DNA of 64,000 bases from Halichondria panicea (GCF_963675165.1 NC_087384.1:5573182-5637181), one strand, 5' to 3'. Counted from the first letter of the stretch, positions 22,676 through 35,397 are shown. Program-made: numbers and translations. The notes: generated from the sequence alone by a model not told the origin.

Positions 22676-24314
22676 TGAATCTAGCACCTACCAGTTAGTT
22701 TTGCCAGCTGAGTATCTGTTGAACATACTCCGTCACACACTTTCACCCAATCATAGTTCTGCTCTGCCTTTATGAAGTCAAATTGCAGACTGATGTACCA
22801 TCCTTCCGGAGCATACACTGTCCATGTGCATTTCAAGCTATTGTTGTAATGCCTCGGAAAATTTGGTGATTGAATTTTAATGTCTGTGTTTATCACAAAT
22901 GCACCGCCACAATCTATTGGGGAAAATATTATATGTAAAACGTAATTAAAGTGAGTTTTTTGTCAGCTTACCAAAATTTGCTATTCTGTTAGGGGTCAAA
23001 CTTGGCATTGACTTTAAAACATCCTTAGAAGACACATCAATTATAGTCTGCTTGAGACGGGCAGGTTTCATTAATGGGGCGCGAGAAAGATGAACGGCTG
23101 CTATACCACACACAAGAGCAGAAGCCAAACTAGTGCCATTTCTATTTTCAGTTGTACATGTCAAGCAAGAGCTATTAGCTCCTCCGATTTTTTCCCCAGG
23201 AGCGAAAACATCAACACAGGGACCATAGTTGGATTCTTCGAAGATACTGTCATTCACTTTGGTGGCCCCAACCCTCAAAACAAGTTTATTACTTGCTGGA
23301 GAAGAGTAACAAGAATTGCTGTGAGTGTTTCCAGCTGAGCCTACAATTAGTACATTTCTGTCATTGTGCAGAGTTGCAATTGCTGAATTCAGGGACAAAT
23401 GCACACTACCGCTAAGAGTCATACTCACAATAGCAGGCCGTTTTCGCTCGGCAACTTCAGTAGCAATAAAGTTGAGACCATCAAGAATAACGCTCCAAGG
23501 AGCAGCTCTCTCACATCCAAGCACTCGAACACTTATAAGATTCACTTTCTTTGCTGTTCCGTACGTTTTTCCTCCGATCAAGCTAGCAACCAAAGTTCCA
23601 TGCCCATTGCAATCTCTTCCATTCTGTGGCTTGTAATCACGTGTGTTCAATGTAGTGAAATGGTACTCATCAACGGGATCATACCCAGCGTATTTTGCCC
23701 GATTTTCAAATTCAGAATGCTCAAATTCGATTCCTGTATCCAGAACGTACACATCGACTGTTTCTTCTTCCTGGATATTGAAGCTGTTTGTATAGGTGTC
23801 ATCAAGTGGGAGATTTGGCTGATTAAGCCTGTCCAGAAACCACAGTTGTTTGTCTTTTATCTCACAAGTAATGTTATCGCCAATTTTTACTTTCGTGCAC
23901 TCAGTACCAAACGCAATGTCTTCCTCCTCGATATGATTCACTTCATCCAAGTAGCGTATCTGCAATGTAATGTGCGCGTAATATCCAACTCACTATAGGC
24001 ATAATTTATCTGACCTTGTCCAGGACATGCTTTGGTGCATCCACAGTGAGTGTCTTCCCCACATGCTCAGTGTAGCGATGCACAGTGACATCATCCGACA
24101 TCCTCTTCACCTTCTCCACTACTTTTTGCAGGTCACTCTTGGATGAGTCTTGTTTGAGTACCACAATGTGGTGACCAGTAATAGTGGCTCCTGTTGGGGC
24201 TTTCACCAATGGCTTAGCAATACCCTCTGGTGTCAGATAGCCATAGACGATGAATGGTAGCAATACCGCTGCTGCAAAAATGATGTGGTAGAACCTCTTC
24301 ATGTTTGACTGCAT
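22459..24314 (-). CDS. Secreted subtilisin-like protease with CUB domain (copy A)
   Basis: A proteinase K-type serine protease. Exons (minus): 24314-24015, 23959-22972, 22913-22692, 22596-22459; phases 0, 1, 1 agree. Residues 5-25 form a signal peptide or anchor; about 45-105 are an inhibitor I9-type propeptide (GHHIVVLKQD ... HRYTEHVGKTLTVDA). The catalytic residues are all present: Asp174 (VLDTG), His220 (NGHGT), oxyanion Asn311 (GSAGN) and Ser377 (NGTSLAS). From about 430 a CUB domain begins (DCGG, SPNFPRHYNNS, CTWTV, DWVKVCDG, LEFTSDET). The last exon ends at a GT donor conserved in the second copy, in phase 1. So either another exon follows that I could not find, or translation reads on 33 codons to a stop at 22358. 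Probably acts outside the cell after propeptide removal. Confidence 0.88.
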
Positions 24315-25726
24315 GACTTAGTAAACATGTACTGATGTAGCACATGTAGAATCTTCTTATTTATAGGTGAAACCCACGCATACACCTCATGATCAGCACA
24401 ATGCAGTCGAATGGAGCAAGATTATTGTCTCTAGAGTGCTATATGTTTCTACCATTAAAGAGTGGGCATGTGTTATTCTACGAACTTAGATACAGAGATA
24501 CTGAAAGTAGACAAACCAATGCATAGTGCACATATAGTTCTATAGGTTATACGTATACCATATCATTGGCATATAGCTATTAGTAGTGATGTAGACACCC
24601 CAAATCTTAATGGATCTATACATCTCGGCCTCCGCATACACTCATCGACAGGATATACATGATTGTACGTGTACCAGGCTCGCATTTTAAGTACAGGCAT
24701 GCATGCATCTCACTCAGTATACAATGTAGAATTTAACCCAGTGACTATACAGATCGAGATCTAATAATTATTACAAGCATGATTACATTAGTATATGTGT
24801 AGGTCTATACAAGACATACCAGTTTAGCCAATGATCTTTAACTATATACATTTTGTACCATGCATGTATATGGTTGTTCTCCAAACACTTTTTATGATGT
24901 AATGCGATAACGTTGATGCAATCGCTCTCCAGAGCCTTTTTTTTTTTTTACCAGCCTGTTCTCATTGTAGCGTGGGAGGGAGAGCTAGATTATAGGTCTT
25001 TTACGAGCAAAAGTTAGAACGTGTAAACATGTTACTCTAAGAAAAAATTATAGTTCAGAGTATAGTTCAGTTACAGTTTTGTTTTTTCAAGAGATCTGAA
25101 TGTGTATACACACAAGTAAAACAAAATGATATAAATAAACAATAAGTGATAAGTTTATTAAGGACAAGCATTAATTTATTAAGGACGAGCTTCTTGAATG
25201 ACCATGTCCACCGCTACCGAGTTGTTAACTAGGTACCCACATGATGATTAGGCCCCTCTGATGGCTTGTATTATAGCTATTGATGAGCGTAATAGTGAGA
25301 ATGCTAATTTGCATTGTACCCAGCGTAGTGTATTATTGTAGGCGGGCCTGGTCCCATTTGGAGGAAAGCATGGAGGCTATAGTCTCTTATAGAAAGTAGT
25401 GGCCTCCCTAGCTAACCTTCAGTGTCAGAGAGAGGTCGAACTAGGAGGGAAAAGTAGCATGTTTAATTTCGTTCGTAAGCTCTGTTCGTGCTTTCGATAG
25501 ATAGTTTGAGATCTGTGTGTCTGTTAGATGGAGCATGGGGGTTAAATATCCTAACATCAAAGTATGTATGCTCAAAAGCTCACCAAATACCGTTAGCAGC
25601 AATGTCCAGATGTGCTCCTGCCTGTGCGTAGATAATTACATGGGCGTGGATTAAGCACATGCGCACTATCACACATGCAATAGATACCATGCATTTTAAT
25701 CGGCCTGGAACCGAGGCTACTATGAA

Positions 25727-25945
25727 TACCGTATATATAGCGGGTAATTTTCGTGGAATAAAATATTTGTTATTTTTGTGGCAAGCTGGCCTACACAAAA
25801 TTTCCCCCATGAAAATGTAGGTGTGGCTTACCATAACGCATGCAGTGCAGTGCAGTGCAAACAATGAATTTATACTCATGAAAATCATCGTTTTCCAGTG
25901 AACAAATTTTTTACCCCACCCACAAAAATGACCCGCTATACGGTA
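25727..25945. repeat. Foldback MITE, TACCGTATAGCGGGTAATTTT type (block A)
   Basis: Terminal inverted repeat TACCGTATA...GCGGGTAATTTTCGTGG against ATGACCCGCTATACGGTA. Relatives are at 32166-32352, 47709-47913 and, partly, 48735-48826. Confidence 0.85.
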
Positions 25946-26298
25946 CATAATTATCACAACATTACATCTCACAACTGTAGGCTGAGATAATCATGGCATG
26001 GCAATGCATGCAGTGCATGAACCATTTACCTACTGTAGATAATTCGATTCTGCATGACTACATGTATACTAGACTAGGCCAGTTTTTCAGGAAAGTTTGT
26101 CATACACACCACTAGCTCATGCACATGCACAAAACATGAACCATGCAGGTGGTTGAAATGGTCATTGTTTAGCAGCAACCATAATTATTGTGGTGATGAT
26201 TGCTTGGACAAGTAACAATGATTGGTTTATAGATACAGGTGTGGGGATTCCACCAGAAATACACCAATACAAAAGCAGAGGGATAGATCTGTAGATGA

Positions 26299-26588
26299 TT
26301 ATCAGTGGCGTAGCCAGGATTTTGGGAAGGGCAGGGCTCAAATCCGTTGAGCAGGGCCAGAGCAGGCGCTGAATAGCTTGGAATTTTACCTAAAAAAAAG
26401 GTCATCACTTTTCATCAGCAGTAAGCATGCGCAGTAGATGGCCCTGCCCACATTTCCATTGAATGACATCATTCTAGTAACTACGCATGCAGTACAGAGT
26501 GCAGAATAGATTGACAGATCAAGGTTGATGAAGCACAAAAGGGGGGGGGCTCTAGCCCGGTCAGCCCCCCTCTGCCTACGCCACTGAT
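26299..26588. repeat. Insertion with ATCAGTGGCGTAG ends
   Basis: Begins ATCAGTGGCGTAGCCAGGAT and ends TGCCTACGCCACTGATTA. It is absent at the matching point upstream of the other Cys-rich copy (near 35405), so it inserted after duplication. About 290 bp. Confidence 0.75.
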
Positions 26589-27049
26589 TATAAAGTAGAT
26601 AGTATCATGTGCTCCAAGTTAAACATGAAGCAACCGTTTCTTTATTTTGTCTTGATCTTTACAGTTGTTATGCCTCGAGGCGTAGCCGCACGAGGGATAC
26701 GGTAAAGCTGACTGTGTGTGTCTGTGTGTCTGTTCCAGCTGTAACTGCTCAACGGTTGCAATGCGACGAAAACTAACAGCTCTATAGGCTTCTAGCCACG
26801 TTCTCTTGGATTTTGATTTGTGGATTAGCAAACTAAAGCTTCTTTCTCGAGTTATGGCTAGTTTGACTCACATTGAAGGCTGTTGCAGTCTCTTCAGAAT
26901 CTTTCATAGCATCATCTGTCCGCACAAACTTTCTATTCAACATATGAGTTAGCCTTGCACTAAAGCGCTAGCTTTTTGTTAGCTACAAGACTCAGAAAAT
27001 ACCTGTTAAAACAGCTAGCTAGCAGTAGCCATTTGTGAAATTGATCTCT

Positions 27050-27585
27050 TTGGACACACCCTTTAATTATTCCTATGGATGTAATGCGCATGCGCGCTCA
27101 TTCCCCAGATCCAGATCCTCCTGGCAGAATCATATTTTTCTTGAGGGCCTGGTAAGCCACAAAACACTACTATAGATAACAATATGCATGTACACAAGTC
27201 TTTTCTTCTTAAATATACACTGCATGAACTACAGATCCAATTTTCTTCTTTCTTGAGGTCCTGGTATTAAAGCCACATAATACAACAATAGATGCATGTA
27301 ATAAGTCTTTTCTTCTCAGTGACTTTATATAGATAAGCTAACTTTATGAAATAATTATGCACTTTCGCTTATAATTAATTGAAAACAAAATCTTCTTCTT
27401 TGTTGCTTCCTAGATCCTTGAGGTCCTGGTATAAGCAGCCACAAAACACAACAATGATACCATAATTATACAATTGCAAGTCAGATTATTTTATACACTT
27501 TTTCCTCTTCTATACTTTCTCTTCTATACTTTTGAGCGAAAGCAAATCATGGCGAGAGGCATTAGCACAGCGCCAGCTTGAACAC
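27050..27585. repeat. Dispersed ~0.6-kb repeat, copy 2
   Basis: Matches 21545-22180 with small deletions and forms the inner half of the first insertion in the Cys-rich gene. Confidence 0.75.
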
Positions 27586-28002
27586 TAGTTTTGTCCAGTT
27601 GCTACTTTGGACATTGACACTATTTGTGGTGAGGGTTGTACAGCGGCTGATAATGCAAGTGCATCGCATGTTGTAGACGATTTCATTTGTTCTTTAATAC
27701 TTTACAACAGAATTTACAACAGAGTGGGTTAGGGCCTCTCATATACAACTGAATTCTTTATCACAATTTTATTAATCATACAATGAAACAAGGCCAATTT
27801 AGACCAGGAGAGTACCATCTAAGAAAAATCAGTCACACAGCACATTAGCTAGCACATGTGTGTCCGATAACGGAGTGTCCTTTGCATATTCTTATGAGAC
27901 AGTGGGGACATGCCATTGCAGTGTGTTGCTGCTCTCTGCTAGGGATCTTCTCCCGAACACACACTTGACAGCGCCCACGAGACACTCCGACACTATTTGC
28001 AC

Positions 28003-30480
28003 TCACACGTGCGCCCTGTGATGGGGGAAAACGATATTTAGACTGGCCAGACCTGAGGCACTGCTACGAGTACGTGGCACACCCAATAGACTATGAATTA
28101 GTTCCAATCGAAACCCTTTCAAAGGCATGGCCTTTGAACCCACCCTGACACAGTTGTGCCTGTATAGAATGTATGCATTATTCACACTAACGTCAAGGAA
28201 TTGAAAGAAAATCCTGAACCAATACCGCCGACACTTTCTATCGTACCCATAGGTTTTCCTCATACGCCCTGTATTGTCAACTCCTCCCATGTACATGTTA
28301 TATGCAGGGAGACAGGGGGGGGGACACTCTGAGAGTGTAGGGTACCGTCTTTGTGCATTCGCATTACAGTGTAGGGCATACGGTCAGGGAACACATTTGT
28401 TGCAAAGGACACAACTCTACGGTCGTTAAACATAGAGTAAGAAATATCACCAACAGTCATGGACGTATAGTCACCTTTGTCGAGTACCACATCCTTAAGA
28501 CTTGCTGGGAAACCAGCAGCATTCTTCAAAATTGTGCCGACAGTAAACACATTTTGCTTAGCCAACTCTTCTATCAATGGACCGGACGTGTAAAAGTTAT
28601 CCATGTACACAACATGCTGATGACCATAAAAAGGAGTGAGTAAACGATGGACTACATTTTTCACAAGCCCTTTCACAGCTATCTTTTTCCCAGAGGAATC
28701 GGTGAGCTTACCACTGTATACATCAAACACACAGAGATACCCACAGCATGAAAATGAGCAGCACCATACCTTGAACCCCAGTTTAACAGGCTTCTTGGGC
28801 ATATGAATTTTCCCGCTTTTACGACCCTTGTACTTTATCATCATCTCATCAACGGAAAGCTCCTGACTGGGATTATACCTCATGAAGTAGTTGGCTTTAA
28901 GAGTCTCTAAAACAGTTTTTAGCTTGCTAGTTACCCTACGTGCATCAGTGATGGACGTATTGTCCTCACAGTGCAGATACCGCCATAAACTTTGGAACCT
29001 TTTGAGAGACATTACATTGCTCACAGATTGTACACCTAAAAGGGAATCCTTGGACCAGTAGTCCGTAATTTCAGGGAGCCTATGAATGCCCATCTCTAGT
29101 ACAATCCCCAAAAACACCCACAATTCGGCACTGTTTGTAGCTGACCAACCCTTAGCACCACACTGCCTAGCGTACAGGTTGGTCTGTTCGGCTATGTACT
29201 CACACAAACTATCGGGCCAAAGTAACTTAACAAAATCTAGGCATGGAGTTACAGACGGATCAAGTTGATCGACAGGACCGACCACACCGCCAAAGACGGG
29301 GTATCTTCCTGTGGATTTAGCTTTTTGGAGTCCATTGTCCCTCGCCAGCTTCCTCCGTTTGGGAGTCGGAGCCATGCCATCGACCATTTCGTCATCATCC
29401 TCCACTGCAGCATCTGCACGGAAACAAAAGTATGAATATCATTAGAGTACCACAAGAGTGCTCGCCAGTGCAGGTGGGGGACAGGCTATGAATGTCATTA
29501 CGTGGGCGTACCGCACGCGTGTTGTGCTATGAATATCATTAACTACTGGGGGGGTTAGGGCACATAGGTACAGTACAGCAGAGGAAAAGGCTCGTCCACA
29601 TCAAAGGCTTGTGGGAGGAGCCCAACAAACCACAACAACCATGAATGTCATTACGTGGGCGTACCTCACACGCGTGTGGTGCTATAAATATCATTAACTA
29701 CTGGGGGGGTTAGGGCACATAGGTACCATACGGCAGAGGAAAAGGCTCGTCCACATCAAAGGCTCGTGGGAGGAGCCCAACAAACCACAACAACCGTGAA
29801 TGTCATTACGTGGGCGTACCTCACACGCGTGTGGTGCTATGAATATCATTAACTACTGGGGGGGTTAGGGCACATAGGTACAGTACAGCAGAGGAAAAGG
29901 CTCGTCCACATCAAAGGATCGTGGGAGGAGCCCAACAAACCACAACAACCATAAATGTCATTACGTGGGCGTACCGCACGCGTGTGGTGCTATGAATATC
30001 ATTAACTACTGGGGGGGTTAGGGCACATAGGTACAGTACGGCAGAGGAAAAGGCTCGTCCACATCAAAGGCTCGTAGGAGGAGCCCAACAAACCACAACA
30101 ACCATGAATATCAATATGTGGGCGTAACGCACGCGTGTGGTGCTATGAATATCATTAACAACTGGGGGTTAGGGTACAGTACAGTACTGCAGTCAAGGCG
30201 ACGCCAAAAAGAGGCTCACACAATGTGGGAGGAGCCACAAAAGGCATGCACACGACGCCTCCGCCAAAAAGAGGCCACATATCGTTAGGGCATCACAATG
30301 CTGCCTCCCCAACCACTATTTAATGGTGCAATGACACAAACCTGAATCACTCTCCAGATCTGTCTCAAAATCGTCATCATTGGGCTCGTCATGGTCATAA
30401 CAGACTCCCTGGTCGTCCTCAAGCTCTCTGACAGTGTGCTCAAGCTCGCTGACAGTGTCAAGGAGTCCAATCAGCTCCAT
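28003..30480 (-). pseudogene. piggyBac transposase (DDE_Tnp_1_7), two exons, one frameshift
   Basis: Exon 1 is 30480-30342 (MELIGLLDTVSELEHTVREL..., acidic), ending GATTCAG|GTTTGT; exon 2 starts at about 29417 after TTTCCGTGCAG, and the junction is in frame. The catalytic core is clear: first Asp in ELSVDEMMIKYKGRKSG, second in VVYMDNFYTSG, third in YMGGVDNTGR. The third lies in another frame (28296-28003) because of a run of nine C at 28318-28326 on this strand; one base more would join the frames. This could be a real defect or a homopolymer reading error. The C-terminal Cys-rich finger typical of piggyBac is not evident. The ~920-bp intron is largely a 154-bp tandem repeat. Confidence 0.85.
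29488..30240. repeat. ~154-bp tandem repeat, about 4.5 units, in the piggyBac intron
   Basis: Units start near 29488, 29641, 29796, 29951 and 30103 with GAATGTCATTACGTGGGCGT, and contain TAACTACTGGGGGGGTTAGG and GGCTCGTCCACATCAAAGG. Confidence 0.93.
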
Positions 30481-31849
30481 TTGGATTCACAAGTTTTGAA
30501 AAATAAAGCTACCAGCAAAATATCATCTTCGTTGAGCAATGTGGATACGATTATTATGAAAACACAGTGTTTAATAATTCTTATAGGTTTTCTATTGTTC
30601 CCAGACTGAATCAGGCAAATTTTGCGATATCGATAGTCATCTGAGCATAGACATCCCACCTGCCTGTGAAGATCGCTCAACTTGTACTACAGAATGTCAG
30701 TCGTTTCTAACAGAACTGGGAGATAGTGGATGCTGTACCGATCTATATTTGACGACATTTGGATATACTAGGGGTTTCCCAACAACAGAAAGTCGAACAT
30801 CTTGCCCAATCGCTGAGAAATGTAAATTAACCGTAGATGAAATTCCACGCAGCACAGGATCTATGCAGTGCAATAGAGAGTATTTTGTAGATTATGAAAA
30901 GTTGTGCACTATACGAACTGATCTGGCACAGAAAAGAGTTAACAAATTGTACGCAAGCAGTTGTTTAAGAGGTTCGGCTTTTGAATTTTATGCTTACTGT
31001 GATCAATATCCAAATGGAACGTATTGTTCATTCACACCTGGTAAGACGAGTAATGTACGCAGGCATTGCAGCTTGATGACCAATTGCACATCCAACTGTC
31101 GTGATGCACTGATATCAGCCAAAGAAACACACGGTTGCTGTGCAAACTCGTTCATATATTCTGACTATAAAATTTTACCATACATCTGTGAGACTAGGAT
31201 GGACCTATGGAGCCACTGTGGGATTGAGTCTCCTGGGTTCTGCAATAATTAACTAGTGTTTGGTGGTGGCAGTACTAGCTTGAGCTGTGTGATGGAATTG
31301 CTAGTTGTTTTACTACTGATTGCTACTGTCATGATTTGATAATGTAGCATCAGTATACTGAACATTGTGTAGTGTATGAATAACTATAATCGGTATAGAT
31401 TATTGATTTTGTATTACAATAATTCTGTGTATGTCTTAATGTAAATAGTCTCGTGGACCAGCCAATATCCTTATTCAGGGTCTGGGTCCGCGAGACCATA
31501 ATGTAAAGTAGTCTCGTGGACCAACCGATATATTATCGTCTGGCAAATTACACATTAGCTACTTGTGCAGCGGTCTAAGTGGCTGTTTGCATTGATAAGT
31601 GGTTAGTGGTTGGAGGACGGATGTATGAAACCACATAATTAGATTTGTGTAATCTATTTTAGCTAGCAGTGCAGCTGTGCGGTTTCACAACTTACTACAA
31701 ACACTTATCAGCCACTTAGAGCGCCACGATATTTGTGGCGCGCGGTCAACACAACTCTGTAGGCAAGCTACAGCGGTCCCAGGCCGATTTTTTTTTAATA
31801 GAACGAAGGCGACCTAGCGTTCAATTGGAGACGGATCGGCCTGGGGTCA

Positions 31850-32095
31850 AGGCTATAGGCAAGCAAGAAGCCAAGCAAGAAGCCAGTCACAATTCTACCC
31901 TTCTGGCCGCAAAATGGGACCAACCCTATACCTCCACAATGAATTGGCTGAGATGCCGCCTCTCGTTCTCGCTCTCGCTCCTAAGATCTTCAATCCAAGC
32001 CATCAGAGGAGCTCGTTCAACTGCAGGCAAGGCCTCAAAAGCAACTTCCCTCCCAATCGATTTAGTGATCAGTGAGTCACTGATAACAGACCACT
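31850..32095 (+). pseudogene. Retroelement polyprotein C-terminal fragment
   Basis: The translation AAKWDQPYTSTMNWLRCRLS then FSLSLLRSSIQAIRGARS matches the extreme C-terminus of the same element type as at 3860-4800 (compare KWDQPYHQVINWLRC there). Confidence 0.6.
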
Positions 32096-32165
32096 GATCC
32101 TTGAACATTGAACTAACTAGCATAATTATTGCACTGTACATTGAACTAACCTGTGAGTGTGTGTA

Positions 32166-32352
32166 TTACCGTATAGCTGGTAATTTTTGTGGGGCAAAAT
32201 ATTTGTGGTTTTCGTGGTTGGAGGTCTGACCACGAATATTTTACCCACGAATGAAGCGACCTTGCCTACCTTTACCTACAATCCAAGCTCCAACCACGAA
32301 AATATTATCCACGAAATGTCTCAATATTGCTGAAATTACCCGCTATACGGTA
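32166..32352. repeat. Foldback MITE, TACCGTATAGC type
   Basis: Left end TACCGTATAGCTGGTAATTT, right end ATTACCCGCTATACGGTA; internal arms carry CCACGAATATTTT / AAAATATT-type inverted segments. Confidence 0.85.
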
Positions 32353-34019
32353 TAATGTAGAACCCAAAAAAAGCTTTCTATTGTAGTGACCCTTTTCCAT
32401 TGTATTGTTCCTGGTACGGGATCACTTCAGCTGTAAATACTTATAGTGCCTCGAACAAAGGCCGCGTGTAGTTAGCCATAAGGGTGGGTCAGCTCTAGCA
32501 TCGTTCTGCTGTTCCCGTACTAACTATGAATATATTTAATATTAGCCGCGCCTCTAACCACAGCTTCTCAGCTTGCTGCAGAGAAGGGGAGGAGCTGGGA
32601 AGCCAAGGAATGCAAAAACAGTGCTTTTTATGACTTTTGGGGCGATTTGGCTACGTAGTAAGCTCAATTGCCACGCCCCTGTGACACAGAATGACCAACA
32701 CCAACTGTGTATTTGCAGGTAGACATCACATGACCTTTGGATGTAGCAAATAACAACAAGATGATTTGTGATGTCACAAATCAATGAATATCATTGCATA
32801 CGTCAGCAAAAGTAGCAAAACGGAGCAAAATCACCATTTTTGACAAGAAGGGCCGCTCTAGCAAAGAAGAGACTTGTTTAGCTCCTGTAAGTTAGTGCAA
32901 ATGAATTTTACACTATTGTAGTACATCCTTCTCAAAAATCAGACCTTAACTAGCATAAAATCGAAAGTTGTATTCCTAACATATTTGCCACCAAAAAACA
33001 ACAAAATGCAGTATTTCTCAGAACTTACTAGTAGCCCAGACTTCTGTTGAAGCTCAAAGGATGAGCAATATACTCAGGTACATACACAACAAATTTCAGA
33101 TCTTAACTCAAACAAATAAGCTACTTCTATTCCTAACATATTTTCAGAGGTACACATCTTCAGACAGCCATTTTATAGTGATGATGTCATATGATGTAAC
33201 AGGTGGTGGTCCAATGGAAGCGCCAATAGTTGAACTTTCATTACCTGCACTCAAATAGATCATATCACTTTTACTTCAGAAGATACGCCACAAAATGTGA
33301 AAAAAACTGATATAAAAAAAATCTACTCTCTTTGGTTGTTGCACTGTAGCAGTTTTGTTCCACTGCAAGAAATTTGCAGCCCAATCAGATTGCTGCGTTC
33401 AAGTGGAAACCTTACAGCTCAATTTTAGCTGACAAGGCAAGCTGGGACACTGGAGAATGCAGAAACAGCTCCTGCTGGATATCTAGGCTACTAGAAAAGA
33501 AGCATAGTCTATCTTAGCATCTATGAATGAAGCTTGAACAGTAGTATCTTTGTATTAATTAGGACTTGTCTTTGTTTTAAGTTTTGTTGTGCTACCAATA
33601 AGATTAGATCATTAGTTTGGACAAAACCTGTGTTATGTATGCCTTCTTTGGTCTTCGAAAAACTTCTCCAGAAGCCTTGGGGTAGTCTTATAGCTGGCTG
33701 TACCTCTCCTTGTGCTAGATGTCTAACTATATTATAAACAAGTTTATTTCTGCCTGTACTAAATCTTGTATTACAGGCTACAGTATTCTTCTACTTTCTC
33801 TAAGAGTCTGAGGTCTTTCTTGACTTCCAAAACAACTATAGCTAGATCCAGTCAGCTAGAATAGCCATCCAAATATTTCTTTATATCCCACCCCTGAGCC
33901 ATGCGGTTGTCAGCCACTTAAGATTAAACAATATTCATACTCTGTCTCAAGTACCAGTGGAACAAAACTGTTACATGTACTGATACCCAACCCAGAGCCG
34001 AGCTTTGGTTGGACTCCGC

Positions 34020-34195
34020 CCAACTAGTGCACTGCATGAGTGTTTATTACATGTATACCTCCCACCCACACAAGACTCCATTACATGCCAGGTACGTGTA
34101 TATGCATTGTACAAGAACGTGTTGCTATAGCAATTAATTACTGGCACCCAGGGCCATTGTATTATTGTATTGTTGATATATATATAACCAATGTC
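34020..34195 (+). pseudogene. Scrap of SARS2 exon 12 and intron
   Basis: Intron sequence upstream (GCATGAGTGTTTATTACATG, CCTCCCACCCACACA) jumps directly to the exon end ACTCCATTACATGCCAGG and the downstream intron, matching 39010-39320; the exon body is deleted. Confidence 0.75.
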
Positions 34196-34196
34196 A

Positions 34197-34690
34197 ACCA
34201 ACCCAACAATTAGCCCGTATGATGGACAAAGGTTACTAGGAAACGTTTGATGATTTATAGAGATAATTATGTATGCCTATATAACCTGCAGCATTACATC
34301 CAGTCCAATAGATACTCGAAGCTGCTGAAATTCTACAAAATGAAGAATTCTTTGATATACCAATTGGTATGTAAGAAGTAGCAAAAGCACACGCATGGTT
34401 TTTACAGATTCAGCTACTTCTCCTGGCAAAGTACCCTTTCGCCCAATAATAGCCTAAGACCTGTCTATCTGGGCATAATTGTATCGAATGAGCTTGCTGC
34501 CAATTTTCTCACAAGCATCCTTGGCCTCCTCCGTAAGGTGAGTGATTGCATCTCCTTTGATAGCAATAGCTACAACTCTGCCGGGAGGTAGTGCATCGAT
34601 ATACTTAACAAATGCATCGGAAGGTGTATGATCAGAAACAGCTTCAGCATGTGTGTTGAATACTTTAGTATCCAAACAATAACACATGCC
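34197..34690 (-). pseudogene. ILEI-like gene fragment (third unit)
   Basis: Matches the middle of the ILEI-like genes (second domain and the start of the third). It carries small deletions and stops, for example an inserted AATTGT near 34479. Both gene ends are missing. Confidence 0.85.
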
Positions 34691-35235
34691 CACTCATTAA
34701 TTAGCATTCATTTTAAATACAGGCATGCATGCATCTCACTCAGTATTCAGTATACAATGTACAATTTAACCCAGTGACTACATATCGAGATCTAATATTA
34801 CAAGCATGATTACATATAATATATAATTATGTAGGTCTATACAAGACATCTCAGTTTAGCCAGTGTATAGTTATGATCTTTAACTATACATTTTGCACCA
34901 TGCATGTATGGTTGTTCTCCAAACACTTTTATGACGTATTATAATTCATTACTACCCGCAAGCAAATTGGACCCCGCTATTGTATGCCCAATGCCACACC
35001 CATTATAATGAACTTCATTTCTGGTATTTCTCTTTTTAAATTAGTTTTTTCTCTTTTAGTGGCCTAACATGCGCATGCATAAAGCATAAACTATTTCATT
35101 TGCAGGTGGTTGAAACCATATAATTGTTTATTTAGCAGCTATCATAATTTATTGTGGTGATGATTGCTTGGATACAATCAGTAACAATATAGGTATAGGT
35201 GTGGGGATTCCACCAGAAATACACCAATATGAAAA

Positions 35236-35397
35236 CTACGGTGGCCCTGAGAGCTACTTGCAGTTGACGTTCGAAGTAGGTAGTTGGCTTACCTACTTAG
35301 CTTTCGAAGTAGGTAGTTGGCTTAATAGCTAAGCTAACTACCTACTTCGAATGTCAACTACTATAGTAGCTCTCAGGGCCACCGTAGAAAACAGAGG
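35236..35397. repeat. Foldback insertion with CTACGGTGGCCCTGAGAGCT ends
   Basis: Arms CTACGGTGGCCCTGAGAGCT and AGCTCTCAGGGCCACCGTAG, with inner inverted copies of TTCGAAGTAGGTAGTTGGCT. It is missing from the matching site near 26275, so it inserted after duplication. Confidence 0.88.

Larger units (their letters stand above)
24315..26620. other. Spacer upstream of subtilisin copy A
   Basis: Matches 45838-48200 in block B apart from insertions. It includes the presumed subtilisin promoter (minus strand, from 24315), a poly-T run near 24937, and the foldback elements at 25727-25945 and 26299-26588. No gene seen. Confidence 0.55.
27700..30510. mobile_element. piggyBac-type element inserted in the Cys-rich gene
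   Basis: Bounded by comparison with the uninterrupted copy (35600-35640). The left junction is TTCTTTAA|TACTTT, giving the TTAA expected for piggyBac. The right junction reads ATAAAGCTACC where TTAAACTATC is expected, so the second target copy appears mutated. I could not find convincing terminal inverted repeats at these edges. Confidence 0.7.
26625..31252 (+). pseudogene. Cys-rich secreted protein gene split by two insertions (copy A)
   Basis: The copy at 35451 shows what the intact gene looks like. Here the signal-peptide start (MKQPFLYFVLIFT) is at 26625-26668. A ~920-bp insertion that starts ATGCCTCGAGGCG follows, and the gene resumes at about 27590 (LFCPVATLDIDTI equivalent). It breaks again at about 27700, where the piggyBac unit begins, and resumes at about 30512, running to a stop at 31252. 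The final part, beginning at Cys-rich sequence, keeps a C-terminus (NCRDALISAKETHGCC ... GFCNN) that the other copy has lost. Two related Cys-rich modules can be seen (both with a C-x3-C ... GCC pattern). Function not recognised. An open frame of 167 codons (30749-31252) remains but has no signal peptide. Confidence 0.85.
31253..34190. other. Spacer with element remnants
   Basis: Contains a TAGTCTCGTGGACCAGCC...GGTCCGCGAGACCA foldback (31447-31500), a TAGCC-type element end near 31855, a retroelement fragment (31850-32095), a foldback MITE (32166-32352) and a remnant resembling the 20760/1340 repeat near 32390. The stretch 32530-34000 shows no recognisable gene. Confidence 0.55.

Noticed and set aside
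23090-23998. Several plus-strand open frames over the subtilisin gene
   Set aside because: They are antisense to the protease exon and show no domain; the minus frame holds the catalytic motifs.
29488-30240. Regular repeats considered as a CRISPR-like array
   Set aside because: The units are tandem, with no unique spacers, in a eukaryotic intron.
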